Positions 53,687-63,659 of a stretch of DNA of 64,000 nucleotides are shown here, piece by piece. Both the position numbers and the translations under genes were made by a program. The notes below the pieces were generated by a model that saw only the letters and a list, made by a program, of their open reading frames with translations, had not been told where the DNA came from and did no database searches. Source of the DNA: Companilactobacillus jidongensis (GTDB lineage: Bacteria > Bacillota > Bacilli > Lactobacillales > Lactobacillaceae); contig NZ_RHOP01000016.1 of assembly GCF_003946575.1 (NCBI RefSeq), forward strand, positions 1 through 64,000, written 5' to 3'. Every line of letters starts with the position of its first letter. Position 1 is the first letter of the stretch.

Positions 53687-54598
53687 CTACTTTGAAAATC
53701 TCTTGTTAGGACCACTAACAATTACCTCTTTTGAGAGATACTTGACACGTTCCATAATACGCTGTGCCTTTACAGGCTCTTCTTCTCCACGCTGATTGAT
53801 TGATAAATGCTTCTCCAACTCGGACATTGAAAAATTCGATGAGAAAAATGTTGGCATATTTTCTTGCATACGATATTGCAAAATGACACCTAATACTTCA
53901 TCACGGATCCAACTAGACATTGAGTCTGCTCCAATATCATCCAACATCAATATTTCAGCATCTTTTACTTTGTTGACACGATCCAATACATTATTTTGAC
54001 CAATAGAGTTTTTCATTTCGATCGCAAAAGTTGGAAAATGCATAATTGTTGTCTTGATATCATCCTTGATCAATTCATTAGCAATTGCACCTAGAAGATA
54101 TGTCTTACCAACTCCAAAATCTCCTGCCAAATAAAGACCGGGAACAAAATTATCGTTTTTATGTTCATAGTTATCAATGAAATCAAGTGCAGCCTCAAGT
54201 GCTCGTTGTCTTCCATCGCCACTATAATCAGATAATGTCGCTTTACGAATATCTTTAGGCATATTCAACAAAACAAATTTTGATTCATAATTACTTTCTT
54301 TTTCTTTATTAATCGTCTGAATATTTGGAGCATAAACGACCTCAATATTGTGATTACTTACAGCTAACTGAGGAACATATCCCTTTGACAATTCACTGGG
54401 ATGGGTTTTGTGGTTATAAAATTCATAAATACTAGCGGCACTAACGTCAATTGCATCCGAGTTAATATGTTCTGTATTTTCTTTCAAAAACTTCTTAACA
54501 TCGGGATCATTCAATGCTTGGCTCATCAAACGACGATAATCATCAGTTAGATTTTTTGAATTTAAATATTCAGCTAATTTTGATCCTAAATTTTCCAT
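53687..54598 (-). CDS. dnaI: Primosomal protein DnaI (helicase loader)
   Basis: AAA+ loader of the replicative helicase DnaC/DnaB. The N-terminal region (1-120) contacts helicase; Walker A is LAGDFGVGKTYLL (about 157-169), Walker B LMLDDIG. The 303-residue length is typical. It follows dnaB by 2 bases. Acts with PriA, also in this window, in the restart pathway and at oriC. Confidence 0.94.
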   Translation of the reverse strand: MENLGSKLAEYLNSKNLTDDYRRLMSQALNDPDVKKFLKENTEHINSDAIDVSAASIYEFYNHKTHPSELSKGYVPQLAVSNHNIEVVYAPNIQTINKEKESNYESKFVLLNMPKDIRKATLSDYSGDGRQRALEAALDFIDNYEHKNDNFVPGLYLAGDFGVGKTYLLGAIANELIKDDIKTTIMHFPTFAIEMKNSIGQNNVLDRVNKVKDAEILMLDDIGADSMSSWIRDEVLGVILQYRMQENMPTFFSSNFSMSELEKHLSINQRGEEEPVKAQRIMERVKYLSKEVIVSGPNKRFSK

Positions 54599-54600
54599 GA

Positions 54601-55989
54601 TTAATTATCCTTATTTCTCATTTTTCTGAGTCTCTCTTGTAGCTCCTGTTGTTTCTTTTGAGCATCCCCACTGACAGGTTGAGAAGTCACTTTACTCCAG
54701 TCAGTTCCCTGTTCAACGCGACGTGATCCTTTATTATTATTGTAACGACGTTTAGGATTGCGCGGTTTTGTTTTGAAATCATGCAATCTTTGTAGAGCTT
54801 GCTCAGGAGTATTGACATTGTTTTGCTGCCAATCATTTGCCATCGTTTCCATCAATGGCAAGGTTAATGTAGGTGAGTTTTGCAAAATATAATCGACCAT
54901 AATATTCAATACCGAAGGAGACAAATAAGTTTTCATCGCCATATCGCGTAGTGCCCGTGATTCCACTGTACCTGTGAACCCACCACTCTTGTTCTTCTCA
55001 GCAGCGAGAAAATCCGCAGGAGCTAAATTTTTAGCCTGTTGCAATAACAAGTCATCAGCACGATTAAAATGTGTTACAACGTTATTTTGTTGACTATTGT
55101 CACTAGTATTTGATTGTGGATTCGAGTTTTTTACTGATATATTTGCATTCTTCTCAAAACGATCTTGAACTGTTTTTTTCAAACGTACTGGATCAATTTT
55201 ATTGTTTACAATATCGGCAGTTTGACCAATCACATTAATAATTGCAATTTCATTAATGCCGTAGAACGCATGTAGGCTTATTATTAATTCTTGATTCTTC
55301 AGCAGATCATCATTACTAATCTTGAATGATTGTCCAATTCGATCTGAGATCAACTCCCAATCTAATTGAGAATTGTCAGGTTCCTCGATTTTTGGTTGAG
55401 GCTGTTTATCAATATCCACAAACTCATTTTGTGCGGACTTAACCTCAGAAGGAGTGTTAATGAGATCATCATTGCTCAATTGGAACACTTCCAAAAAATC
55501 TTTACTTATCTCTTTGGAATCATTGAGAATATCACTAGATTGAGAATATTTAGTTACTAACTTATGATAATTTTTTTCACCAATTTGTTCGTACAAAAAT
55601 ATACTCATCAAGTCATCATTAAAGAATTCATGTGGCATTAATGGTTCAAAAAGTTGATAAACACAATAATCACCGATATCATCATGCTTCTCATATGAAC
55701 GAATCAACCCCAATGCTTCGGCCTTGATACGTTCATTATAAAAAGTCTTCAAATCAATATCTAACAGGCTCATTAAATCCGCATGACTTTGACGTTCACT
55801 GACCAACTCCTTATTTGGAACTTTTTCCCATAACAATAGATAGATACTATATGCACGAGTTCCGAGCAACGGCAAATAAAGGTCAGTCAACACGTGACGA
55901 TCATAATCATTTATTTGTCCATGTGGCAAACACCAATAACCCGTCAATGGTGTAAATTTTGCCGGATCATAATTAAATTCTTTTGCCAA
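54601..55989 (-). CDS. dnaB: Replication initiation and membrane attachment protein DnaB
   Basis: Firmicutes-specific DnaB (not the helicase), 462 residues, that recruits the helicase and DnaI to oriC. The DDBH1 N-terminal domain (FNYDPAKFTPLTGYWCLPHG) and the DDBH2 region (about 330-405, DFLAAEKNKSGGFTGTVE...) are present; the middle is Asn/Gln/Ser-rich and probably disordered. Preceded by nrdR, as in B. subtilis. Confidence 0.93.
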   Translation of the reverse strand: MAKEFNYDPAKFTPLTGYWCLPHGQINDYDRHVLTDLYLPLLGTRAYSIYLLLWEKVPNKELVSERQSHADLMSLLDIDLKTFYNERIKAEALGLIRSYEKHDDIGDYCVYQLFEPLMPHEFFNDDLMSIFLYEQIGEKNYHKLVTKYSQSSDILNDSKEISKDFLEVFQLSNDDLINTPSEVKSAQNEFVDIDKQPQPKIEEPDNSQLDWELISDRIGQSFKISNDDLLKNQELIISLHAFYGINEIAIINVIGQTADIVNNKIDPVRLKKTVQDRFEKNANISVKNSNPQSNTSDNSQQNNVVTHFNRADDLLLQQAKNLAPADFLAAEKNKSGGFTGTVESRALRDMAMKTYLSPSVLNIMVDYILQNSPTLTLPLMETMANDWQQNNVNTPEQALQRLHDFKTKPRNPKRRYNNNKGSRRVEQGTDWSKVTSQPVSGDAQKKQQELQERLRKMRNKDN

Positions 55990-56000
55990 TTGAGCACTTC

Positions 56001-56483
56001 CTAATCTTTATCAGATTTATCCTTAGATCCATCATTTGCCATCATTTCTTGAACCTCTTTCATAAATCCGTTCATATCTTTGAATTCACGATAAACACTA
56101 GCAAAGCGGATATAAGTGACATCATCGACGTCAGCTAGAATCTTCATGACGTACTCACCAATTGTTTGTGAGCCGACTTCATTTTCGCCAGTTGCACGAA
56201 TCTGATTCTCAACCTTATCAACGATTTCATTCATTTGATCGATTGTAACCGGACGCTTTTCAGCAGCGCGAACTAAACCACGCAAGAGTTTCTCGCGGCT
56301 GAATTCTTCACGATTACCATTTTTCTTGATCACGAGTAATGGAGATTTTTCGATTCTTTCAAAAGTCGTAAAACGAGTACCACAGTATTCGCATTCTCTT
56401 CTACGTCTAATAGCACGACCTTCATCACTCGGACGACTATCGACAACTTTTGACGAATCATGATGACAATGTGGACAAATCAT
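56001..56483 (-). CDS. nrdR: Transcriptional repressor NrdR
   Basis: Zinc-ribbon ATP-cone repressor of ribonucleotide reductase genes. N-terminal ribbon [16 protein letters not shown] ... CEYCGTRF, then the ATP-cone (about 49-139). Length 160 with a Asp/Lys-rich tail. Position between coaE and dnaB matches B. subtilis. NrdR-box targets are not in this window. Confidence 0.95.
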   Translation of the reverse strand: MICPHCHHDSSKVVDSRPSDEGRAIRRRRECEYCGTRFTTFERIEKSPLLVIKKNGNREEFSREKLLRGLVRAAEKRPVTIDQMNEIVDKVENQIRATGENEVGSQTIGEYVMKILADVDDVTYIRFASVYREFKDMNGFMKEVQEMMANDGSKDKSDKD

Positions 56484-56504
56484 ATCATCGGCCTCTTTTC
56501 TATA

Positions 56505-57098
56505 TCACAATTTTTTTGTTAAATTATAAATTTCAGTTTTTAAAATATTAATATTACCAGAATTATCGATCACAAAATCAGCAAGATTCTTTTTTTGTTC
56601 AATCGGCATCTGAGCGTTGATCTTATTCATGGCATCTTCTTCACTAATTCTATCACGTTCTATTAAACGTTCTAATTGTACTTTCTCTGGAACATAAATA
56701 CTTATAATACCATCAAAATAACTTTGATAATTAGCTTCAAATAATAATTGGATTTCAAATATAACTATTTCTTTATCATTTGATTTACGAGCTTGTTCAA
56801 TTGTATGTAGAATTTGTTTGCGAATCAATGGTGCAGTAATATTTGTTAAATTTTTTAATTGATCTTTGTCTCCAAAAACAATTGAACCAAGTTTAGTCCG
56901 ATTCAATTCACCATCACTTAACAAAATATCTTTGCCAAACTCATTAACTATCTTCTCCAATCCGACAGTACCTCGTTTGACAACATCTCTCGCCACTTGA
57001 TCAGCATCATAAACTACACATCCATCTTGTCTGAATAAATCCAAAACTGTAGATTTCCCAGCTGCGATACCACCAGTTAAACCATAAACTTTACTCAT
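56505..57098 (-). CDS. coaE: Dephospho-CoA kinase
   Basis: Last step of CoA synthesis. Starts at the ATGA overlap with fpg (ATG 57098), giving 197 residues; the P-loop GGIAAGKST is near 8-16 and DADQVARDVVKRG near 31-43. A second start at 57113 would sit 5 codons up. Overlap argues for translational coupling. Confidence 0.93.
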   Translation of the reverse strand: MSKVYGLTGGIAAGKSTVLDLFRQDGCVVYDADQVARDVVKRGTVGLEKIVNEFGKDILLSDGELNRTKLGSIVFGDKDQLKNLTNITAPLIRKQILHTIEQARKSNDKEIVIFEIQLLFEANYQSYFDGIISIYVPEKVQLERLIERDRISEEDAMNKINAQMPIEQKKNLADFVIDNSGNINILKTEIYNLTKKL

Positions 57099-57922
57099 TT
57101 TACTACCTGACATTGGGGACAGAAGTGTGTACCACGACCGCCAACTTTAATTTTTTTAATTTCAGTACCACAGCGATCACATGGTGTACCCTCTCGATCA
57201 TAAGCGTGCAAGAAGTCTTGCATGTGACCAGCATGACCAGTTGAATCAAGATATGATCTGACTGTAGAACCACCAGCATCAATTCCCATAGTCATTTCTT
57301 CATTTGAGTATTTAATAATATTCCTAATATCATCATCATTCAAATGATTTGCAGGAGTTTCGGGATGTAGTTTTGCATTCCACAATACCTCATCAACATA
57401 AATATTACCCAAACCACTCATCACAGATTGATCCAACAATACTGTCTTAATATCCTTTCGATGGCGCATGATTCTTGGTTTAACATTCTCAAACGTAAAT
57501 TCATCTGACAATGGCTCAGGTCCTAATTTGGCAATCGATTTATTATCAGCGAGATCATCGGTTTTCCATAACTGCATTCGACCAAACTTGCGAACATCGT
57601 TGTAAATGAGTTTTTGTCCATTATCCAAAGTAAAAATTGCATGTGAATGTTTATCGATCATTGCTGGATCAGCAGATACACGATACTTACCTTCCATTCG
57701 CAAATGACTAATAATAGTATATCCATTATCTAAATGAATCAATAGAAACTTTGCACGACGACCAATATCTTCAATAGTAGTTCCTGTTACCATATCAATA
57801 AATTGTGATACATCCCCAGTAATCAAATTCTGATAACGGATCTCAACATTAGTAATTTTTTTATCTTTGATCTGAGAAATCAATCCTCTTCTGACGATTT
57901 CTACTTCAGGCATTTCAGGCAT
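57095..57922 (-). CDS. fpg: Formamidopyrimidine-DNA glycosylase (MutM)
   Basis: Excises 8-oxoguanine and ring-opened purines. From ATG 57922 the mature N-terminal proline gives PEMPEVEIVRRG, the conserved catalytic start. C-terminal zinc finger is CDRCGTEIKKIKVGGRGTHFCPQC. Length 275. Between polA and coaE, as in B. subtilis. Confidence 0.95.
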   Translation of the reverse strand: MPEMPEVEIVRRGLISQIKDKKITNVEIRYQNLITGDVSQFIDMVTGTTIEDIGRRAKFLLIHLDNGYTIISHLRMEGKYRVSADPAMIDKHSHAIFTLDNGQKLIYNDVRKFGRMQLWKTDDLADNKSIAKLGPEPLSDEFTFENVKPRIMRHRKDIKTVLLDQSVMSGLGNIYVDEVLWNAKLHPETPANHLNDDDIRNIIKYSNEEMTMGIDAGGSTVRSYLDSTGHAGHMQDFLHAYDREGTPCDRCGTEIKKIKVGGRGTHFCPQCQVVK

Positions 57923-57946
57923 ACTGTTCACTCATTTCTATATTAA

Positions 57947-60604
57947 TTATTTAGCTTCATACCAACTGTCACCATGTGCTGACCCAACTTTTAGTGGAAC
58001 ATCAAGTTTCACAGCCGAATCCATAATACTTGGTACAAGTTTTTCCAAAATTGGAATTTCTGATTTGGGTGCTTCAAAAATCATTTCATCATGTACTTGT
58101 AGCAATAAATTAGTTTTAAGGTTTTCTTCCTTCAACTTCTTTTGCATATTGATCATTGCAACTTTGATAATATCAGCCGCACTACCTTGGATCGGAGTAT
58201 TCATAGCAGTTCTCTGGGCAAAATTTCGAATATTAAAGTTTTTAGAATGAATATCAGGTAAATATCTACGACGATGCATGATTGTTTCAACGTAACCATT
58301 TTCACGGGCAAACTTCACGATATCTTCCATATACTTCTTAACACCTGGATACTGCTCAAAGTATGAATCGATAAATTGTGCAGCCTCTTTACGCGTTATT
58401 CCGATATTTTGAGATAATCCATAATCACTAATGCCATAAACAATACCAAAGTTCGTTGCCTTAGCCTTACGACGCATGTCAGGTGTTACTTCATCTGTGC
58501 TATCTAAGCCAAAAATCCTCATAGCTGTATGTGCATGAATGTCATAATCTTCTTTAAAAGCTTCTTGCATGTTCTCATCACCAGAAATATGTGCTAAAAC
58601 ACGTAGTTCAACTTGAGAATAGTCGGCCGAGAACATCTCCCAATCTTCGTCTTGAGGGACAAAGGCCTTTCTAATTTGTCTTCCTTCATCAATTCTAATT
58701 GGAATGTTTTGCAAATTAGGTTCTATAGATGATAGTCGTCCAGTTTGTGTCAAAGTTTGTTGGTAAATCGTATGAATACGATTATCCGGTTGAATAAACT
58801 TTTGCAATCCGACTGCATAAGTGGAATTAATTTTTGAAATTTGGCGATAATCCAAAATCTTCTGAACAACTGGTGACTTACCCTTCAACTTTTCAAGAAC
58901 ATCAACTGCCGTTGAATATCCGGTCTTAGTCTTCTTGATTACTGGCAACTTCAGTTTTTCAAATAAAATAACTCCTAATTGTTTTGGAGAATTAATATTG
59001 AATTCTTCACCAGCTTCTTCATAAATCTGTTTTTCAATCTCACTCAGGCGTTTAGCAAAATCATTTTGCATTTCTTTCAAACGACTAGCATCGACTTTAA
59101 CACCTTTGATCTCCATACTTGCCAAAACATTCGATAATGGTAATTCAATCTCATCATATAAACTGTCTTGATCATTCTTCTTCAATTCAGCCATCATCGT
59201 ATCATGCAATACATTGATGATATGCACCTTTTGGCACATGAAGTTCATCAGAACCTGATCATCTTCAGGGACGGCTTTCTTAACACCCTTACCATAGAAC
59301 TCCTCTTCATTAGGCAAGTTATGACCGTAATTTTGAGCAACAATACCAATGTCAGTCTTGTTGTCGTTAGTATCCAGCAAATATGAAACTAATAACATAT
59401 CGAAGCTAACACCTGTAAAGTCACAACCGTAACGATTCAGTAACGCGACCGTCTTTTTATTATCAAAAACGTATTTCTCTTTAGATTCATCCGCTAACCA
59501 AGTTTTCAACTTGTTATCCTCTAGAATAGAAATATCGGTTGTAGAGTAATAGTCTCCGTCGCTTTCGATTGCCAATCCAATAATTGGCGAGATATGATAA
59601 TTTTCTCCGAAGCTTTCAACAATAATAGTCTGTGGCTTATTAGACTTTGTAATCTTATCAAGAGTATCTGAATTCAATTCACTAAACTTGATATCTGCCA
59701 TTTCTTCTTTGATTTCTTCAGTATCAACGTCCATCTTTTCTAGAAAAGAATTAAAATCCATACGTTGGTAAAACTTGATCAATTGCTCTTGATTATCACC
59801 ACGATATTCCAATTCACCCAGCTTCAATTCCACTGGTGTATCACAATTAATCGTTGCAAGTTTTTTACTCAAGAATGCTTGGTCCTTATCATCGATCAAA
59901 TGTTCCTTGAGTTTACTCTTTTTCATCTCATCAACGTGTTCGTATAGGCCTTCCATTGATCCATATTCATTCAAGAGTTTAATTGCCGTCTTCTCACCGA
60001 CTTTTTCAACTCCAGGATAGTGATCTGATGTATCTCCCATTAGACCCTTCATGTCTATGATCTGTTCAGGAGTTATACCTAATTTTTCTTTAACATGTTC
60101 AGGTGTATAAGCTTCAGTTTCAGTAACACCTTTGACGTTTACTCGTACTGTGACTTTATCAGTCGTTAACTGTGTCAAATCACGATCACCAGTAATAATT
60201 GTGACGTCCATACCCTCAGATTGGCCTTTGCGTGACATAGTACCAATTATGTCATCGGCTTCATAATTTTTTAGTTGATAAGTTTTTATACCACGAAGAT
60301 TCAACATTTCTTGAATCAATGGCAACTGTTCCATCAACTCAGGTGGTGTCTTCGCACGCGTACCTTTATATTCTGAAAACATTTCAGTTCTAAAAGTTGT
60401 CTTACCAGCATCGAATGCTACCAAGGCGTGTGTTGGATTTTCATCTTTTAAAATTATATCTAGCATATTATTAAAGGCGTACAGGGCATTTGTATGGATG
60501 CCGTCGCCTGAAACAAATTTATCTAATACATTATGCATGGCAAAAAATGCTCTAAATGAGACACTATTTCCATCAATTAAAAGTAACTTTTTATTCTTCG
60601 TCAT
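57947..60604 (-). CDS. polA: DNA polymerase I (inactive proofreading domain)
   Basis: 885 residues from ATG 60604 (GGGAGAAAAG ribosome site). The 5' nuclease domain (1-290) has ITGDRDLTQL and MGDTSDHYPGV. The 3'-5' exonuclease-like domain (about 310-470) lacks recognisable DxE and DxxxD motifs. The polymerase domain (about 500-885) has motif A DYSQVELRVLAHISGD, motif B RRKAKATNFGIVYG and motif C LQVHDEMIFE. Loss of the exonuclease site is common in Firmicutes PolA. Confidence 0.95.
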   Translation of the reverse strand: MTKNKKLLLIDGNSVSFRAFFAMHNVLDKFVSGDGIHTNALYAFNNMLDIILKDENPTHALVAFDAGKTTFRTEMFSEYKGTRAKTPPELMEQLPLIQEMLNLRGIKTYQLKNYEADDIIGTMSRKGQSEGMDVTIITGDRDLTQLTTDKVTVRVNVKGVTETEAYTPEHVKEKLGITPEQIIDMKGLMGDTSDHYPGVEKVGEKTAIKLLNEYGSMEGLYEHVDEMKKSKLKEHLIDDKDQAFLSKKLATINCDTPVELKLGELEYRGDNQEQLIKFYQRMDFNSFLEKMDVDTEEIKEEMADIKFSELNSDTLDKITKSNKPQTIIVESFGENYHISPIIGLAIESDGDYYSTTDISILEDNKLKTWLADESKEKYVFDNKKTVALLNRYGCDFTGVSFDMLLVSYLLDTNDNKTDIGIVAQNYGHNLPNEEEFYGKGVKKAVPEDDQVLMNFMCQKVHIINVLHDTMMAELKKNDQDSLYDEIELPLSNVLASMEIKGVKVDASRLKEMQNDFAKRLSEIEKQIYEEAGEEFNINSPKQLGVILFEKLKLPVIKKTKTGYSTAVDVLEKLKGKSPVVQKILDYRQISKINSTYAVGLQKFIQPDNRIHTIYQQTLTQTGRLSSIEPNLQNIPIRIDEGRQIRKAFVPQDEDWEMFSADYSQVELRVLAHISGDENMQEAFKEDYDIHAHTAMRIFGLDSTDEVTPDMRRKAKATNFGIVYGISDYGLSQNIGITRKEAAQFIDSYFEQYPGVKKYMEDIVKFARENGYVETIMHRRRYLPDIHSKNFNIRNFAQRTAMNTPIQGSAADIIKVAMINMQKKLKEENLKTNLLLQVHDEMIFEAPKSEIPILEKLVPSIMDSAVKLDVPLKVGSAHGDSWYEAK

Positions 60605-60687
60605 CTTTTCTCCCATTGGAACGAAATTAACCATTATCATTTTAACAAATAAACGTAGACTGTAACAGTTGTTGCATCGACTGAACC

Positions 60688-60719
60688 AAAAAAGCCTAGA
60701 ACTAATCTAGGCTTTTTTT
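60688..60719 (-). terminator. Terminator overlapping the end of the 14-TM transporter gene
   Basis: 13-bp perfect stem AAAAAAGCCTAGA / TCTAGGCTTTTTT with a 5-base loop. The transporter's stop codon TAG lies inside the first arm. Confidence 0.92.
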
Positions 60720-62104
60720 GGATACTTAATTGCTACATAAATTGATGAAATCAAAATTAATAATGCTAGAACTGTCAACATTGCAAAATCAATCTTAGCG
60801 CCACTTAGTGTATTAAGAATATTGCTATTAGTTCCACTAGTAATCGCAACAGCTGAAATAACCACTGATAAAACATTAGTACCCAGTGAACCAGCATACT
60901 GCTGCATCATACTGAATAGTGAATTCTGATCAGACTTTTTACGCCCCTGAACTTGAAGACTACCATCAGATAATGAAGTTCCAAATCCAAGGTTAAAGCC
61001 AATTCTTAAGACTGAATACAACACAATTATTGAAATAAACGATAGATTATCACTTAATACAAAAAATAGTCCAGCGCCTAAACTAACTAATATACCGCTT
61101 AATACCATGGGAATCGTCGCACCTTTTTTGTCATACAATGCTCCAGCAAATGGACCAACCAAAGCACCTAATAATGAACCTGGTAATAACATAATTCCAG
61201 CATGACTAGTATCCATCTTCAAAACGGTTTGTGCAAAAATTGGTAATAAGAACGATAAACCAATATTAATAAACTGTAATCCAAAGTAACCAAACAATCT
61301 CAATCTCAAAATCGAATTTTTCAAAATGGAAAAATCAATTAGCTGACGGCTAGTCCTGGAATTATACCAAACAAATATGCCGAATAAAATTAATGTAATC
61401 ACTATCCAAATCAAAAATTGACTTGATATCCATCCGTGACTTCCAGCTTGATCAAAGGTAAACAGAATCATTGAAAAAATAACCGCTAAACCAACAACAC
61501 TCAGATAATCAAAATTAATTCCTTTCACACCACGAGCAGTCCCGCGAATGGTGAACCATCCAAGCATCGCTACAATAACAATCAACGGAATCACTCCCAT
61601 AAATATGCCACGCCATGACCATATTCCACTGACAATTCCACCATAAGTTGGTCCAAGTGCCGGGGCCAAGGAAATGATAATACTGGCAAAACCAGTATAT
61701 AAACCAATTTTCGATCCTGGTACTTCTTCAAAAATCAGATCAAACATTAATGGAATGGACAATCCAGCTGATACAGCCTGTAACAATCGACCAGTCATTA
61801 GAACCGGAAAATTCGGCGCTATCAAGCAAATTACCGATCCAACAAAGCAAAATACTACAGCAAAGGTAAATATTTTTAGCGGATCAAATTTTTTGAGCAC
61901 GTATGCTGTGGTGCTCATAATAATTGTCGTTAATAACAAATAACCAGTCGTCAACCATTGAACTGTTCCCAAGCTGACATTCAATTCTTTTGTCAAAGTT
62001 GGAAACGTAACATTCATTGACGTCTCGACCAAAATACTGACAAACGACAGCAAACCAACTGCCACAATTGATAATTTAACACGTGTACTTACTTCTTTTT
62101 CCAC
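60707..62104 (-). CDS. MFS drug:H+ antiporter, DHA2 (EmrB/QacA) family
   Basis: About 14 membrane segments over 465 residues. The N-terminal LTTGYLLLTTIIMSTTAYVL and GRLLQAVSAGLSIPLMFDLI (motifs A/B/C region), with ALGPTYGGIVSGIWSWRGIF (motif C), indicate DHA2. GTG at 62104 is preferred since GTGAGGA lies 7 bases before it; a TTG at 62137 extends the frame but lies before the ribosome site. Substrate unknown. It follows another MFS gene but has its own start and a hairpin between. Confidence 0.88.
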   Translation of the reverse strand: MEKEVSTRVKLSIVAVGLLSFVSILVETSMNVTFPTLTKELNVSLGTVQWLTTGYLLLTTIIMSTTAYVLKKFDPLKIFTFAVVFCFVGSVICLIAPNFPVLMTGRLLQAVSAGLSIPLMFDLIFEEVPGSKIGLYTGFASIIISLAPALGPTYGGIVSGIWSWRGIFMGVIPLIVIVAMLGWFTIRGTARGVKGINFDYLSVVGLAVIFSMILFTFDQAGSHGWISSQFLIWIVITLILFGIFVWYNSRTSRQLIDFSILKNSILRLRLFGYFGLQFINIGLSFLLPIFAQTVLKMDTSHAGIMLLPGSLLGALVGPFAGALYDKKGATIPMVLSGILVSLGAGLFFVLSDNLSFISIIVLYSVLRIGFNLGFGTSLSDGSLQVQGRKKSDQNSLFSMMQQYAGSLGTNVLSVVISAVAITSGTNSNILNTLSGAKIDFAMLTVLALLILISSIYVAIKYPKKA

Positions 62105-62137
62105 GTTTAATTCCTCACTTCTATGATTTCTTAACAA

Positions 62138-62172
62138 ATAAAAAGAGATACCGCTAAATCAACGATATCTCC
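62138..62172 (-). terminator. Terminator after the Bcr/CflA-type transporter gene
   Basis: Minus-strand GAGATA / TATCTC arms with extra CG pairing inside one mismatch, then TTTTTATTT. It lies between the two MFS genes, so they are probably separate units. Confidence 0.65.
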
Positions 62173-62257
62173 GTTACAGTTTTATAAAAATTAAATTGAG
62201 ATTTATTAACCTCGAGCAAATATTACTTTAGTCCAACAAATTTAATTTGTCAAAAGT

Positions 62258-63451
62258 TTAATCGTCTATAACTTCTGCCCTATCAGCCCTTAAATAAACT
62301 ATTAAAAAACTAATTAGCATTATTAAACTAGTGATCAACATGAACAGTGGCAGGCTTTTTGTCGTGCCATCATGCATAACACTTGTAATGTATGTCAACA
62401 AACTGACCACTAAGTAATATCCAAAACTAAATATCCCACTGGCGCTGCCGATCACATCTTCATATCCCTTTAATGCTAGATTAAGTGCAATTGGCAGTGT
62501 TGTATTCAAACCAACAAATACCATGAAAAAACCAATAATCAACAATACTGCTTGATCAAATTGTAAACTGACTATTAATAATATACTTGCTATAACGCTA
62601 AAAATAAGACCAACTAAGGCAATGGTCTCTGAACGAATATAGTTCACTAAGTAATTAACCAAAAGGGCCCCGATGATACTGGCCGCAGCTAGTGTCATCC
62701 CTAGACTCCCATATTGAACTGAACTAAATCTAAAGTGTTTAATAAAGATGAACGGTGCCTCTGAGTAATAACCGAACAAAATTCCATTAATACCACCAAT
62801 CAAGATTCCATATACTAATACCACTGGATCTTTTATCAATCTCCGTGACACTTTAATCAAGGAAACATGTTCAACTGGCTCAATTTGTTGAGTTTCTGGT
62901 AATCGATAAAATGCATACAGCAATACTAATACTGCCATGAATACCAACGTACTAAAGATATTTCTATAACCAAAGTAAGTCTCGACCAATCCGCCGATCA
63001 GTGGGCCAAACGCTGGCGACAACGCCATGGCTGCACCAACCTTAGAGAAGACCTTTGCTCCAGTAATTCCATCGAAGCTTTCGCGCATAATAGTTTGCGT
63101 AACTACTGATCCAACACTTGCTCCAAAGGCTTGGACAAATCGTGAAACTAACAATAAATTAAATTCTGTACTAATTAATAAGCTTATATTACCTATTAAG
63201 TAAATAATAATTCCCCACAACATTGCTGGCCTCCGACCAATACAATCAGATAATTGGCCCCAGAATAAAACTCCAATCGCAAATGCGACAAAGTAAATAC
63301 TCATAGTCAGCTGAGCAGTTGCAGCATTAACTTTCATATTGTTACTAATGCTTGGCAATGCTGGTGTAAAGATAGATTCACTTATCTGTGGAAATCCTAC
63401 CAATACAATAATTAATAATAATGATGGTACTTTTTTACGGACGTTTTCCAT
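62258..63451 (-). CDS. MFS drug transporter, Bcr/CflA family
   Basis: 397 residues with about 12 membrane segments. SIYFVAFAIGVLFWGQLSDCIGRRPAMLWG is the signature loop between TM2 and TM3 (motif A, GxxSDxxGRRP), and AFGPLIGG follows. This pattern fits Bcr/CflA exporters of bicyclomycin or similar drugs; substrate unknown. No regulator gene is next to it. Confidence 0.88.
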   Translation of the reverse strand: MENVRKKVPSLLLIIVLVGFPQISESIFTPALPSISNNMKVNAATAQLTMSIYFVAFAIGVLFWGQLSDCIGRRPAMLWGIIIYLIGNISLLISTEFNLLLVSRFVQAFGASVGSVVTQTIMRESFDGITGAKVFSKVGAAMALSPAFGPLIGGLVETYFGYRNIFSTLVFMAVLVLLYAFYRLPETQQIEPVEHVSLIKVSRRLIKDPVVLVYGILIGGINGILFGYYSEAPFIFIKHFRFSSVQYGSLGMTLAAASIIGALLVNYLVNYIRSETIALVGLIFSVIASILLIVSLQFDQAVLLIIGFFMVFVGLNTTLPIALNLALKGYEDVIGSASGIFSFGYYLVVSLLTYITSVMHDGTTKSLPLFMLITSLIMLISFLIVYLRADRAEVIDD

Positions 63452-63606
63452 TTTTCTCTCCTAAAAATATTATTCTGCTGAAAAACGTCCTGTTCCATTT
63501 GCTGGGACACAAACCATGATGTTACAAATGTCCACAGTATTCACCTAATTTCTTTATAATCTGGATTGTATGATACGTGATTTTACTTGTTTTGGCAAAT
63601 TTGCAT

Positions 63607-63646
63607 ACAAAAATAGCGGCCATCTATTTGAATGGTCGCTATTTTT
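63607..63646. terminator. Terminator after murC
   Basis: Stem AAAAATAGCGGCCAT / ATGGTCGCTATTTTT (one G-T) with an 8-base loop, T-runs on both strands. It lies 14 bases past the murC stop. Confidence 0.88.
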
Positions 63647-63659
63647 GCTTTGATCTCTA

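Noticed and set aside
60605-60640. Longer polA start at 60640
   Set aside because: The strong GGGAGAAAAG ribosome site and family N-terminus support ATG 60604.
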